In this document: piece by piece, positions 52,040 through 60,896 of the stretch
How positions within the stretch are numbered: position 1 is the first letter of the stretch
Layout: each line of letters begins with the position of its first letter
From: Streptomyces sp. Q6
GTDB lineage: Bacteria; Actinomycetota; Actinomycetes; Streptomycetales; Streptomycetaceae
DNA length: 64,000 nt
Direction: 5' to 3'
Assembly: GCF_036967205.1 (NCBI RefSeq)
Contig: NZ_CP146022.1
Location: forward strand, 6,882,001 to 6,946,000
Position numbers and translations under genes: made by a program
Notes under the pieces: model-generated
The model's database searches: none
Told to the model about the DNA's origin: nothing
Seen by the model: only the letters and a program-made list of their open reading frames with translations

Positions 52040-54019
52040 TCAGGCGGATTCGGTGGCCGGGGGGCGGGTCGGGCGGGGCAGGGTCGTGCCGTACTGCGCG
52101 GCCTGGACGCGGAACATGGACGCGTACTGACGGTCGGCCGCGACGAGTTCGTCATGGGTGCCGTGCTCGACGACGCGGCCCTTGTTGAGGACGTAGATGT
52201 GATCCGCCCAGCGCACCCCGGACATGCGGTGGGTCACCAGCACCACGGCGCGGTGGGGAGAGGCCAGTTCGCGGATGCGGTCGAAGGCGCGGATCTCGGC
52301 CTCGGGGTCGAGGGCCGAGGTCGGCTCGTCGACGATCAGGACGCTGTCCGCGACGGAGGTCTCGGTGCGCCGGTGCGAGCGCGCCAGGCCCACCTTCTGC
52401 CACTCGCCGCCGGACAGTTCGGTCGCGCCCCGGAACATGCGGGCCAGCAGGGTGTTGAGCCCGTCGGGCAGTTTCGCGAGCACCGGGGCGACTCCGGCGA
52501 ACCGAACCGACCGGTCCAACTCGCCCTCGGTGACTGGGTGTTCGGGGCGGCCGATGCGGATGTTCATCGCGGCCGTCATGGGCCATCGCTGGAAGTCCTG
52601 GGTCAGCTGTCCGACCCGTTCGAAGAGCTGGAAGCGGTCCAGCCCGGTGACGGGGCAGCCGCCCCAGGAGACCGATCCGGTGCTGGGGACGAGAAGGCCG
52701 CTGATGATCTTCACGAGGGTGGACTTGCCCGCGCCGTTGTCACCGACCACGGCTGTCACGCTGCCCATGGGCAGGGTCAACGACACCTCGTGCAGGGCGG
52801 GTTCGTCCCGGTCGGGGTAGCGGTAGCCGACCCGGTCCAGGGCGATCGCGTCGACGCGCTCCGGCGGTGCCGCGCCGCCCCGGGGGATGGCGCGCCGGGC
52901 CGCCTCGACCAGGAAACGCTCGTGGTCCTGGACGTACAGCGACTCCTCGTGGAGGTCGTTGACGGTCATCACCAGGGAGCCGAGGCTGGCCGAGCCCGAG
53001 CGGATGGCGAACACCGCGGTACCGGCGACGGCCAGGCTCATCCGCCCGCCCGTGATCAGCCAGAACATCACCGCGTAGGTCGCCGCCGTGGCGAGGCCGG
53101 ACAGCGCGGTCGCCAGGAGTTCCGTCGCGGCCTTGCCGTTGGCCAGCCGCTGCTGCTCCTCCTCCGCGTTCTCGGCCATGTCCCGGTAGCGGGCGAGCAG
53201 ATAGGGGCCCACGCCGTGCAGCCTCACCTCCTGGGCCGCGCTCCGCTCGGTCAGCAGATTGCCGATGAGGCGACTGGCCCGCAGGTGCTCGACCCAGTTC
53301 AGTACGGACACGTAGCGGCGCTGCGCGACCCGCATCGCGCCCCAGCCCCGGGGCGCCACGATCAGCAGCAGCATCGGGATGAGGGCCCAGTGGAGCACCA
53401 GCAGGATGCCCGCGGTCGAGACGAGCCCGATCGCGCTGTTCAGCCCCGCGACGCAGGTGGAGATCATGCGGCGGGCGTAGGTGGGGCCGTAGTAGGCGAC
53501 GTCGAGCAGCCGCCGGAAGGCCGGGTCCTCGATCGCCTCCAGCTCGACCGCCTGCGCCGCGTCCAGGTACTCCGTCGTGGCGATCCGCTCGACGAGCGGC
53601 TCCAGACGGCCCGCGCGCGAGGTCGACCAGCTCGCCAGGGCCGAGTTGACCACGGCGGCGCCCGCGCCGACGGCCAGCGCCGGCAGGGCCGTGCGGACCC
53701 GGTCGGCCGGGGTCCCCGTGCCCAGCAGGGCGTGCATGACGGCGTTCAGGACGAGGAGGTTCACCGCGGTGACGATCCCCTGCCCGATCTCGCAGAAGCC
53801 GACGCTCACCAGGGCGCCCCGGTCGGCCCGCCAAGCGCGCCGCAGCGTGCCCCACACCTGGCGGGGCGTGGAGCGCAGGGCGGTCCACAGCGTCAACTCC
53901 AGCCGGGCGTGCTCGTGTTCGGTCCATCCCATGTCGTAGCGCAGCGGCCCTCCGAACAGCTCCTGCTCGGAGGCGGAGACCTTGGGCTCGGCCACTCGCG
54001 GACGGCGCAGGATCCTCAT
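52040..54019 (-). CDS. ABC exporter (fused membrane and ATP-binding domains)
   Basis: The 659-residue protein has an N-terminal six-helix exporter domain (about residues 70-380) and a C-terminal ATPase: Walker [21 protein letters not shown]-loop QLTQDFQRWPMTAAMNI, signature TELSGGEWQKVGLARSH, Walker [17 protein letters not shown] and switch His in LVTHRMSG. There is no C39 leader peptidase. About 70 residues precede the first helix. It works as a homodimer to export peptides, lipids or drugs. ATG 54019 overlaps the stop of the NUDIX gene by four bases; upstream of that is a 42-residue peptide gene, so export of a modified peptide is one possibility. Confidence 0.9.
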   Translation of the reverse strand: MRILRRPRVAEPKVSASEQELFGGPLRYDMGWTEHEHARLELTLWTALRSTPRQVWGTLRRAWRADRGALVSVGFCEIGQGIVTAVNLLVLNAVMHALLGTGTPADRVRTALPALAVGAGAAVVNSALASWSTSRAGRLEPLVERIATTEYLDAAQAVELEAIEDPAFRRLLDVAYYGPTYARRMISTCVAGLNSAIGLVSTAGILLVLHWALIPMLLLIVAPRGWGAMRVAQRRYVSVLNWVEHLRASRLIGNLLTERSAAQEVRLHGVGPYLLARYRDMAENAEEEQQRLANGKAATELLATALSGLATAATYAVMFWLITGGRMSLAVAGTAVFAIRSGSASLGSLVMTVNDLHEESLYVQDHERFLVEAARRAIPRGGAAPPERVDAIALDRVGYRYPDRDEPALHEVSLTLPMGSVTAVVGDNGAGKSTLVKIISGLLVPSTGSVSWGGCPVTGLDRFQLFERVGQLTQDFQRWPMTAAMNIRIGRPEHPVTEGELDRSVRFAGVAPVLAKLPDGLNTLLARMFRGATELSGGEWQKVGLARSHRRTETSVADSVLIVDEPTSALDPEAEIRAFDRIRELASPHRAVVLVTHRMSGVRWADHIYVLNKGRVVEHGTHDELVAADRQYASMFRVQAAQYGTTLPRPTRPPATESA

Positions 54020-54468
54020 GCCGTGCCTCCCGCCCGGATCACGGCGTACAGGGTCCCTTCGACGAAGTGCCGGAGCACTCCGCGGGTGTACGGGTGGCAG
54101 TCGTCGGGCGGGTCGCCCGGCTCGGCCCACAGCAGTTCCGCGTGCTTCTCGGGCTCCATGTTGGCCGGGGTCCCCGCCCAGCGGCGGGTCACCCAGGCCG
54201 TCCCGAGGCGCCGGGTCCCGTCCGCGGCGACGAACTGGAACAGTCCGCAGAACTCCGCGTCCGCCGGATCGATCCTGATCCCCAGCTCCTCCTCGGCCTC
54301 CCGGATCGCCCCGTCCAGCGGGGACTCGCCCTCCTCCAGGTGCCCGCCCACGACGGTGAGCCGCCCCGCCGCGTACCGGCCCTCCGCCCGGCGCAGCAGC
54401 GGCATCCGTCCGTCCTCGCGGTACGGGAGCATGAGCACGTCGACGATGCTCGAGTAACGGTCGCTCAC
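54016..54468 (-). CDS. NUDIX hydrolase
   Basis: The 150-residue protein has a complete NUDIX box, GGHLEEGESPLDGAIREAEEELGI (about residues 38-61), flanked by MPLLRRAEGRYAAGRLTVV and FCGLFQFVAADGTRRLGTAWVTRRW. Such enzymes cleave nucleoside diphosphates linked to another group. GTG 54468 overlaps the stop of the 42-residue peptide gene (GTGA), and its own TGA overlaps the exporter start, so the three are translationally coupled. The substrate is unknown. The gene's relatives downstream of the exporter are decayed. Confidence 0.88.
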   Translation of the reverse strand: MSDRYSSIVDVLMLPYREDGRMPLLRRAEGRYAAGRLTVVGGHLEEGESPLDGAIREAEEELGIRIDPADAEFCGLFQFVAADGTRRLGTAWVTRRWAGTPANMEPEKHAELLWAEPGDPPDDCHPYTRGVLRHFVEGTLYAVIRAGGTA

Positions 54469-54593
54469 GCCGGCGCCCCCTCGGACGCCTCGCGGAGGTG
54501 TCGAGGAGCCCCGGTCCCGGGAGGTCCGAGGTGCACGGGCCCGGGATGTTCGAGCGTGGTGTGCGCGCCGACGGTCATGACGTGGCGGGGCAT
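54465..54593 (-). CDS. 42-residue peptide, first gene of the NUDIX/ABC exporter operon
   Basis: ATG 54593 is preceded by an excellent GAGGAGG six bases upstream, and the frame of 42 residues ends in a TGA that overlaps the NUDIX GTG. The product starts MPRHVMTVGAHTTLEHPG and continues PVHLGPPGTGAPRHLREA; it is rich in His, Pro and Gly and has no Cys. It may be a precursor of an exported peptide or a leader peptide coupling translation. I do not recognise a family. The perfect ribosome site and coupling argue that it is translated. Confidence 0.6.
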   Translation of the reverse strand: MPRHVMTVGAHTTLEHPGPVHLGPPGTGAPRHLREASEGAPA

Positions 54594-54876
54594 GGGGCCT
54601 CCTCGGTGTGCGTGCTGCTCGGACAGGTGCTCGGAACAACGGGCCGTCGGGCCATTCGTTCGGGGCACGGGAGGGGTATTTCTTGGAACGCATGTGCTGT
54701 TCTGGTGGTTTGCCCAGATACTCCCGCGTGCGCCGGGAAAGCGGGTCGCGCGCGCGTCACGCGTGTGGGGGGCGACGGCGCTGCCGGACCGTGTCGGAGG
54801 TTGCGGCCGCGCCGGATGATGGGCCGTCAGGCCGGGAGCAAAGGCCCTGAGGCCCACCCCGACGAGGTGACGGTCA

Positions 54877-56193
54877 GTGACGGATGAGAGGCTCGGGAGG
54901 GTGAGTGAGACACCGAAGAACACCCTCCAATACCGCTTTGACGGACCGGACGACGCTCCTGTCCTGATCCTGGGTCCCTCACTGGGCACCACCTGGCACA
55001 TGTGGGACCGGCAGATACCCGAGCTGACCCAGCAGTGGCGGGTGTTCCGTTACGACCTTCCCGGGCACGGTGGCGCCCCCGCCCACCCGGCGGGTTCCGT
55101 CGCGGAGCTCGCGGACCGGCTGCTCGCCACGCTCGACGAGGTCGGCGTGCAGCGGTTCGGGTACGCGGGCTGCTCGCTGGCCGGCGCGATCGGTGCCGAG
55201 CTGGCGCTGCGCCACCCGCACCGCGTCGCCTCCCTGGCGCTCATCGCGGCCTCGCCCCGCTTCGGCACGGCCGACGAGTTCCGCCAGCGCGGCGTCATCG
55301 TGCGCAGCAACGGACTCGACCCCATCGCCCGTACGTCCCCGGAGCGCTGGTTCACCCAGGGCTTCGCGACGGCGCAGCCCGCCATCACCGACTGGGCCGT
55401 GCAGATGGTCCGTACGACGGACCCCGGCTGCTACATCGCCGCCTGCGAGGCGCTCGCCGCCTTCGACGTCCGTGCCGAGCTCGGCGCCATCGGCGTCCCC
55501 ACGCTCGTGCTCGTCGGCTCCGAGGACCAGGTCACCGGACCGGCCGAGGCCCGCACCCTGGTCGCGGGCATCCCGGACGCGCGCCTCGCCGTCGTCCCCG
55601 GCGCCTCCCACCTGGCCCCGGTCGAGCAGCCCGCGGCCGTCACCGACCTCCTCGTACGCCACTTCTCCACGGCCTGGCTGCCCGGGTACGAGACCGGGCA
55701 GCACGCCATCCAGGCCGCCCCGGTCAAGCCGGTCCTCGCGCCGTCGCCGGTGCCGCTCGCGCCCCGCGCGGAGATCGCCGCGGCCGTCGTCCAGCCCGAG
55801 GCCGCCGGCCGCCCCGACCCGCACGACGTGGGTCTGAAGGTGCGTCGCGAGGTCCTCGGCGACGCGCACGTGGACCGGGCCCTGGCCACGGCCGACGACT
55901 TCTCCGGCGACTTCCAGCAGCTCATCACGCGCTACGCCTGGGGCGAGGTCTGGTCGCGTCCCGGCCTGGACCGCCGGATGCGCTCCTGCGTGACGCTGAC
56001 CGCCCTGGTCGCGGGCGGCCACCTCGACGAGCTGGCCTTCCACACCCGGGCCGCCCTGCGCAACGGCCTCACGGCGGCCGAGATCAAGGAGATCCTGCTC
56101 CAGAGCGCCGTCTACTGCGGGGTCCCCGCCGCCAACTCGGCGTTCAAGGTCGCCCAGCAGGTGATCCGTGAGGAGACGACGCCGCAGGAGTAG
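54877..56193 (+). CDS. pcaL: PcaL-type fusion: 3-oxoadipate enol-lactonase / 4-carboxymuconolactone decarboxylase
   Basis: The 438-residue protein joins an alpha/beta-hydrolase (PcaD; about residues 10-270) to a carboxymuconolactone decarboxylase domain (PcaC; about 310-430), as known from Streptomyces and Rhodococcus. PcaD features are GPSLGTTWHMWD, DLPGHGGAP, the nucleophile Ser in YAGCSLAGAIG, LVGSEDQVT (Asp) and PGASHLAPVEQP (His). PcaC features are RYAWGEVWSRPGLDRRMRSCVTL and HTRAALRNGLTAAEIKEILLQSAVYCGVPAAN. It catalyses two successive steps of the beta-ketoadipate pathway. GTG 54877 has GAGGTG eight bases ahead; GTG 54901 matches relatives' starts but has poor spacing. No other pca gene is nearby. 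Confidence 0.9.
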   Translation: MTDERLGRVSETPKNTLQYRFDGPDDAPVLILGPSLGTTWHMWDRQIPELTQQWRVFRYDLPGHGGAPAHPAGSVAELADRLLATLDEVGVQRFGYAGCSLAGAIGAELALRHPHRVASLALIAASPRFGTADEFRQRGVIVRSNGLDPIARTSPERWFTQGFATAQPAITDWAVQMVRTTDPGCYIAACEALAAFDVRAELGAIGVPTLVLVGSEDQVTGPAEARTLVAGIPDARLAVVPGASHLAPVEQPAAVTDLLVRHFSTAWLPGYETGQHAIQAAPVKPVLAPSPVPLAPRAEIAAAVVQPEAAGRPDPHDVGLKVRREVLGDAHVDRALATADDFSGDFQQLITRYAWGEVWSRPGLDRRMRSCVTLTALVAGGHLDELAFHTRAALRNGLTAAEIKEILLQSAVYCGVPAANSAFKVAQQVIREETTPQE

Positions 56194-56209
56194 GCGCAGG
56201 ATGGGTCGT

Positions 56210-56845
56210 ATGAAGTTCACGAAGAAGACCCATGCCTGTGTCCGCCTGGAGAAGGAAGGACAGACGCTCGTCATCGACCCGGGCGGGTTCTCGGAGGAGG
56301 ACGCGGCGCTCGGCGCCGACGCCGTCCTCGTGACGCACGAGCACCCCGACCACTTCGACGAGGCACGACTGCGCGCCGGGATGGAAGCCCGTCCCGGCGC
56401 ACAGATCTGGACGCTGAAAGCGGTGGCGGAGAAGATCTCGGCGGCGTTCCCCGGCCGTGTCCACACGGTCGGTCACGGTGACACGTTCACGGCCGCGGGC
56501 TTCGACGTGCAGGTCCACGGCGAGCTGCACGCCGTCATCCACCCGGACATCCCGCGCATCACGAACGTCGGCTATCTCATCGACGGCGGGGCCGTCTTCC
56601 ACCCCGGCGACGCCCTGACCGTCCCCGACCACCCGGTCGAGACGCTGATGCTGCCGGTCATGGCGCCGTGGAACAAGATCTCCGAGGTCATCGAGTACGT
56701 ACGCGAGGTGAAGCCGCGGCGCGCGTACGACATCCACGACGCGCTCCTGACCGACCTCGCGCGGCCGATCTACGACAACCAGATCGGCGCGCTCGGCGGC
56801 ACCGAGCACCTGCGACTGACCCCGGGCGCCTCCGCGCGGTTGTGA
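56210..56845 (+). CDS. Metallo-beta-lactamase-fold hydrolase (UlaG-like)
   Basis: The 211-residue protein has the metal motif VLVTHEHPDHFD (HxHxDH), a preceding VIDPGGFSEED, a further His in VHGELHAVIHPDIP, and FHPGDALTVPD with the bridging Asp. It resembles the short UlaG/YtnP-like group that lacks extra domains. ATG 56210 (MKFTKKTHACVRLEKEG) is the family-like start; ATG 56201 is three codons upstream. It begins 16 bases after the pcaL stop and may be co-transcribed. The substrate is unknown. Confidence 0.88.
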   Translation: MKFTKKTHACVRLEKEGQTLVIDPGGFSEEDAALGADAVLVTHEHPDHFDEARLRAGMEARPGAQIWTLKAVAEKISAAFPGRVHTVGHGDTFTAAGFDVQVHGELHAVIHPDIPRITNVGYLIDGGAVFHPGDALTVPDHPVETLMLPVMAPWNKISEVIEYVREVKPRRAYDIHDALLTDLARPIYDNQIGALGGTEHLRLTPGASARL

Positions 56846-56846
56846 A

Positions 56847-57443
56847 CTACCGTCGCTGGGCGAGGAGTTCGAGGACGTCCTCGGTCGTGCCCTGTTCGGC
56901 GATGCGCGGGAAGATCTTGCCGAAGCTGTGCGCGTGCGACGCGGCGTCCGTGTCGGTCGTCGCGTCCTCGACCACCAGCAGGTGGTAGCTCAGCTCGAAG
57001 GCGGAGCGCGCGGTCGACTCGACCCCGATCGACGACGAGATGCCGCCGAGCACGATCTGGGTGACTCCGCGGCGGCGCAGTTGCAGATCCAGCTCGGTGC
57101 CGGTGAACGCGCCCCAGTGCCGCTTGGTGATCACGATGTCGTCGCCCAGCGGGCCCAGCTCGTCGGGGAACGCGGAGAACTCCGGCGGCGGTGCCTGCGT
57201 CAGGCCCGGCGCGGCGGACCGGCTGACCGGCAGGTCGCCGCCGTCGGGCGACCAGGCGACCTTCACGCGGACGACAGGCAGGTCCTGGGCGCGGAACGCG
57301 TCGGCGAGCCGCGCGGCGTTCTTCAGGACGTCCGCGGAGGGGTGCACGGTCGGCAGGCCGAGGATGCCGTTCTGGAGGTCGATGAGGACGAGGGCGGGGC
57401 GCTCGTCGAGGGCGCGGGGGGCGCTGGCGCTGGGGGTGCTCAT
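56847..57443 (-). CDS. Isochorismatase-like family protein without the catalytic Cys
   Basis: The 198-residue protein has the isochorismatase-hydrolase fold: Asp in ALVLIDLQNGILGL, Lys in DIVITKRHWGAFTGTELDLQLRRRGVTQIVLGGI. The loop that usually carries the nucleophile (CVxxT) reads SSSIGVESTARSAFE, so Cys is replaced. A non-thiol mechanism or loss of hydrolase activity follows from family knowledge. ATG 57443 lies inside a palindrome-rich promoter without ribosome site, which suggests a short or leaderless message. It converges on the metallo-hydrolase one base apart. Confidence 0.85.
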   Translation of the reverse strand: MSTPSASAPRALDERPALVLIDLQNGILGLPTVHPSADVLKNAARLADAFRAQDLPVVRVKVAWSPDGGDLPVSRSAAPGLTQAPPPEFSAFPDELGPLGDDIVITKRHWGAFTGTELDLQLRRRGVTQIVLGGISSSIGVESTARSAFELSYHLLVVEDATTDTDAASHAHSFGKIFPRIAEQGTTEDVLELLAQRR

Positions 57444-57447
57444 ATTC

Positions 57448-57490
57448 GGCAGGTTACCTGCCTAACAGGCAAACTTGCAAGGTTGCCTGT
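57448..57490. promoter_or_regulatory. Overlapping palindromes in the isochorismatase/exonuclease promoter
   Basis: GGCAGGTTACCTGCC (57448-57462) is a perfect 15-base palindrome overlapping TGCCTAACAGGCA (57459-57471); a further GGTTGCCTG follows at 57481. This cluster sits directly upstream of ATG 57443 and looks like a MarR- or TetR-type operator. No such regulator gene is adjacent. Confidence 0.65.
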
Positions 57491-57545
57491 CTATATCCGA
57501 TCCGGGTCCGGGCCGTTGTCGTACCCGGCCGGTAGGTTGTGGAGC

Positions 57546-58325
57546 ATGCGCATTGCTACCTGGAACGTGAACTCGATCACCGCGCGCCTGCCGCGCCTCC
57601 TTGCCTGGCTGGAGAGCAGCGGCACGGACGTGCTGTGCGTGCAGGAGACCAAGTGCTCGGCCGAGCAGTTCCCCACGGACGCGCTGCGCGAGCTCGGCTA
57701 CGAGTCGGCGGTGAACGCGAACGGCAGGTGGAACGGGGTGGCACTGCTCTCCCGCGTCGGCCTGGACGACATCGTCAAGGGCCTGCCCGGCGACCCCGGC
57801 TACGACGGCGCCGAGGAGCCCCGCGCGGTCTCCGCGACCTGCGGCCCGGTCCGCGTCTGGTCGGTCTACGTGCCGAACGGGCGGGAGGTGGACCACCCGC
57901 ACTACGCGTACAAGCTCCAGTGGTTCGAGGCGCTGAAGGCGGCGGCCGCGGGCGACGCGGCGGGCGCGCGCCCGTTCGCGATCATGGGCGACTACAACGT
58001 GGCACCGACGGACGACGACGTCTGGGACATCGCCCAGTTCGACGGCGCCACGCACGTGACCCCCGCCGAGCGCGCCGCGCTGGCCTCGCTGCGCGAGACG
58101 GGCCTGAGCGATGTCGTGCCGCGGCCCTTGAAGTACGACCACCCCTTCACGTACTGGGACTACCGCGCCCTCGGCTTCCCGAAGAACAAGGGCATGCGGA
58201 TCGACCTGGTCTACGGGAACCCGGCATTCGCGGGAGCGGTCAAGGACGCGTACGTCGACCGCGAGGAGCGCAAGGGCAAGGGGGCGTCGGATCACGCGCC
58301 CGTGGTGGTGGATCTGGACGTGTAG
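57546..58325 (+). CDS. xthA: Exodeoxyribonuclease III / AP endonuclease
   Basis: The 259-residue enzyme belongs to the ExoIII/APE1 family that incises abasic sites in DNA repair. Motifs are MRIATWNVNSITARLPRL (Asn), VLCVQETKC (metal-binding Glu), GDYNVAPTDDDVWD (Asp and Asn), KNKGMRIDLVYGNP and the C-terminal SDHAPVVVDLDV (catalytic Asp-His). Length is typical. ATG 57546 follows GTGGAGC. It is divergent from the isochorismatase-like gene and is followed at once by the second copy of the 155-bp repeat. Confidence 0.95.
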   Translation: MRIATWNVNSITARLPRLLAWLESSGTDVLCVQETKCSAEQFPTDALRELGYESAVNANGRWNGVALLSRVGLDDIVKGLPGDPGYDGAEEPRAVSATCGPVRVWSVYVPNGREVDHPHYAYKLQWFEALKAAAAGDAAGARPFAIMGDYNVAPTDDDVWDIAQFDGATHVTPAERAALASLRETGLSDVVPRPLKYDHPFTYWDYRALGFPKNKGMRIDLVYGNPAFAGAVKDAYVDREERKGKGASDHAPVVVDLDV

Positions 58326-58326
58326 T

Positions 58327-58481
58327 CGCGGCTGCGGCGCCGTGGGGGGCTGGTCGCGCGGTTCCCCGCGCCCCTGAAAGCTTGCGGCTTCGCCGCTCAG
58401 CCTTCATCGGGGAAATGCGACGCGAAGCGTCTGCATTTCAGGGGCGCGGGGAACTGCGCGACCAGCCCCCACTCACCCGCA
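58327..58481. repeat. 155-bp dispersed repeat with nested hairpins (copy B)
   Basis: It has exactly the same length and architecture as 33761-33915: GCGCGGTTCCCCGCGCCCCT and its near-complement form the outer stem, GCGGCTTCGCCGC the inner. It ends with the same CCCCCACTCACCCGCA. Both copies follow a plus-strand stop codon, so they may act as terminators. Confidence 0.88.
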
Positions 58482-58487
58482 GACCAA

Positions 58488-60266
58488 CTACGGCTCCAGA
58501 ACGCGCAGGTCCACCGATTCCGCCAGCGCCCTCAGCCCCGCATCCCCAGGATGCAAGTGATCCCCGCTGTCGAACTCCGCGCGTATCCGCGAGGGGTGCG
58601 CGGGGTCCCGCACCACCGCGTCGAAGTCCAGCACCCCGTCGAACCCCGAGTCCGGGCCGCGCACGAACGCGTTCACCGCGACCCGCTCCGCGTCGGCGGC
58701 AGCCGTGCACAGCGCCTCGCCCTCGCACGGGGTGATCGTCGTCCCGACGACCCGCAGCCCCCGCGCGTGCGCCCGCGCCACGATCTCCCGCAGCCCCGCC
58801 ACGACCTGCTCGGCGCTCGCGCCCCATCGCACGTCGTTGACGCCCTGGAACACCACGACCGTACGGGCCGACGTCTGGGCCAGCACGTCCCGGTCCAGTC
58901 GGTGCAGTGCGCTCACGCCGCCCGTGTCCGTGGAGATCCCGTCGCCCACGTACCGGTCGGTGGCGACCTTGTTCGCCGAGATGCCCTGGTTCAGGACCCC
59001 GTAGCGCGGCACCCGGGACTGCGCGAGGAGCCGTGTCGCGAGCACGTTCGGCCAGCGGTGGTTGGCGTCCTGGGTCGACTTCACGCCGTCCGTGATGGAG
59101 TCGCCGAGCAGCACCACCGAACCGGGCCCGCCGCCGACGTCGACACCGGTCAGCAGCGGCCAGTACGAGATCGTCGACGTGTACGCCGTGCCCGCCGCCT
59201 CACCTGCGTGGTCCCCGGGCCCGCTCACGTACGAGCGCTGGATGGCCTGGCTGTGCACGGGCGCCGCGGCAACAGGGTCCGGCAGATGGAAGCTCACCAG
59301 GAGATCGGCGTCCGCGGGGACGTCGAAGTCCACCGGATCGCTGAACGCCTGCGTTCCCGCCGGGAGTTCGGTCCCCGTCGCGCCCCGGAACGTCAGCGGC
59401 ACCGGCGTGCCGCGCGCCCCGGCCCCCGACTCCCGCACCGCGACCGACGCGCCGCCGATCCGCACGGGCGTCGAGGCGAAGGTGTTGTCGAGCCGGACGC
59501 GCACCCGGGGTCCGCCCGTGCTCGTGTGCACGACGAGCCGCACCGTGCGGTCCACCCATGGGCCCACCGTCGGGTATCCGGCCGTGGACGCCGACCACGT
59601 TCCCGTCCAGCCCGTGGTGCGCGCCCGCACCGACAGCGCGAACACGTGCAGCGCGGCGCCGCCCGCCGTCGCCTCCGGCAGTTCCACGGAGGTGATCTGA
59701 CGGCCCGTCCGCACCGGCACCGTCACCACGTACAGCTTGGTCTTCTCCGTGAGTTGGCCGTCCGGGGTGTTCCGGTGGGGCAGCGCGACCGCCTTCGTCG
59801 CGAGCGGACCGGTCCGCCAGTCGGGCGCGGTCAGCGTGTACGCGGACCGGGAGCCGTCCGCGTACCGCACCGTGCCCGCCCCGCCGGCGTCGCCGCCCGT
59901 GCCCGCCACCAGGAAGGCGAGGGCGTCGCCGCGCCCGCTGACCCGGACCCGCTGCCCGTCCGCCGTCACGTTGTCGGCGCCGCCGCCGGCCGATCGCGGC
60001 CACGTCAGGCGCGCCCGCTCAACTCCCAGACCGCGACCGGGAGTCCACCCCGCGGCCGTCAGATCCTGCGCGGACAGCGAACCGCCCGTGCCGTCGAAGT
60101 CCGCTTCGCCCGGCGCTCGGTCGTCGCTGACCGCCCGGTTGTCGAAGAGCCGCTGCAGAGGGAGCGGCTCGGATCCGCCGGGGGCGGCCTGCGCCGTGCC
60201 CACCGGCGCGAGACCCGCGCAGACGGCCAGTAGGACGGCGGTTGTTCCCCAGGTACGTCGGCGCAA
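58488..60266 (-). CDS. Secreted SGNH/GDSL esterase
   Basis: The 592-residue precursor starts at TTG 60266, supported by GGAGGGAG six bases upstream; ATG or GTG alternatives in frame lack this. The signal peptide is LRRRTWGTTAVLLAVCAGL to about TAQAAPGG. A roughly 330-residue beta-rich domain precedes the SGNH hydrolase domain (about 365-592) with block I VVLLGDSITDGVKS (Ser), block II near GISANKVATD (Gly), block III FQGVNDVRWG (Asn) and block V SGDHLHPGDAG (Asp, His). It probably deacylates an extracellular carbohydrate or ester. Confidence 0.88.
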   Translation of the reverse strand: MRRRTWGTTAVLLAVCAGLAPVGTAQAAPGGSEPLPLQRLFDNRAVSDDRAPGEADFDGTGGSLSAQDLTAAGWTPGRGLGVERARLTWPRSAGGGADNVTADGQRVRVSGRGDALAFLVAGTGGDAGGAGTVRYADGSRSAYTLTAPDWRTGPLATKAVALPHRNTPDGQLTEKTKLYVVTVPVRTGRQITSVELPEATAGGAALHVFALSVRARTTGWTGTWSASTAGYPTVGPWVDRTVRLVVHTSTGGPRVRVRLDNTFASTPVRIGGASVAVRESGAGARGTPVPLTFRGATGTELPAGTQAFSDPVDFDVPADADLLVSFHLPDPVAAAPVHSQAIQRSYVSGPGDHAGEAAGTAYTSTISYWPLLTGVDVGGGPGSVVLLGDSITDGVKSTQDANHRWPNVLATRLLAQSRVPRYGVLNQGISANKVATDRYVGDGISTDTGGVSALHRLDRDVLAQTSARTVVVFQGVNDVRWGASAEQVVAGLREIVARAHARGLRVVGTTITPCEGEALCTAAADAERVAVNAFVRGPDSGFDGVLDFDAVVRDPAHPSRIRAEFDSGDHLHPGDAGLRALAESVDLRVLEP

Positions 60267-60443
60267 GACCGGCTCCCTCCATCGTGTGACCGGTGAGACA
60301 GGTGCGCCATGAACGTAGGGAGGGGGCGGGAACGCGTCAATGAGCCGCGTATGAAGCGGGCGCGAACTCGCCGCGAACCCGAGCCGCAACGTGGCCCGCG
60401 CGCCTGTGGTGCGCGACCCGGCACGGATGCCAGTCTGTGCGGT

Positions 60444-60896
60444 ATGAAGATCCCTTTCGTGGCTAATTGGCGCAAGAAGCACAGCCCCGCCTTCGGTATC
60501 GGCGTGTTCGGCGCGGACGGCGACGCGGGCGACGGCAGCGACGGGGGCCTCGCCGAACTCCTCTCCGAATGCGAGCTGTTGCGCTCCCAGGCCGAGGCGG
60601 CCGGAGTCGAACTCGACGACTCCGTAGGGTCGTTGGAGGCGCTCGACCAACTCGTGCCGCGCTGGCGGGAGGACGAGGAGGTGCTGCACTGGCTCGGCAA
60701 CGACGCGGGGCTGTACCTCGGCACCGTCCTGGTGCACCAGGTGCCGGGCGCGTCCTGGGTGATCTGGCCCAACGGGCAGCCGGTCGTACGGCTCGCCTCC
60801 GGCCGTGAGATCGACGTCGTGGAGACCGGCCACGCCTGGGCCGCGAGCGGCGCCCCCGAACTCTCCCAGTTCTACGCGGAGGCCGCGGAATCGTAG
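60444..60896 (+). CDS. DUF6278-type protein
   Basis: The 150-residue cytoplasmic protein begins MKIPFVANWRKKHSPAFGIGVFG, has an acidic Gly/Asp stretch (ADGDAGDGSDGG), then LAELLSECELLRSQAEAAGVELDDSVGSLEALDQLVPRWREDEEVLHWLGNDAGLYLGTVLVHQVPGASW. I recognise it as the DUF6278 group of Streptomyces; the function is unknown. ATG 60444 has no ribosome site, so a leaderless message is possible. The 177 bases to the divergent esterase gene contain no other gene. Confidence 0.75.
   Translation: MKIPFVANWRKKHSPAFGIGVFGADGDAGDGSDGGLAELLSECELLRSQAEAAGVELDDSVGSLEALDQLVPRWREDEEVLHWLGNDAGLYLGTVLVHQVPGASWVIWPNGQPVVRLASGREIDVVETGHAWAASGAPELSQFYAEAAES

Noticed and set aside
54594-55001. Upstream extension of the 42-residue peptide frame to a 178-residue protein
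   Set aside because: The extension runs through the complement of the pcaL gene and lacks a ribosome site; the internal ATG 54593 has an excellent one.
54877-57443. Complete beta-ketoadipate cluster
   Set aside because: Only the fused PcaD-PcaC gene is present; no protocatechuate dioxygenase, PcaB or CoA-transferase genes are in the window.
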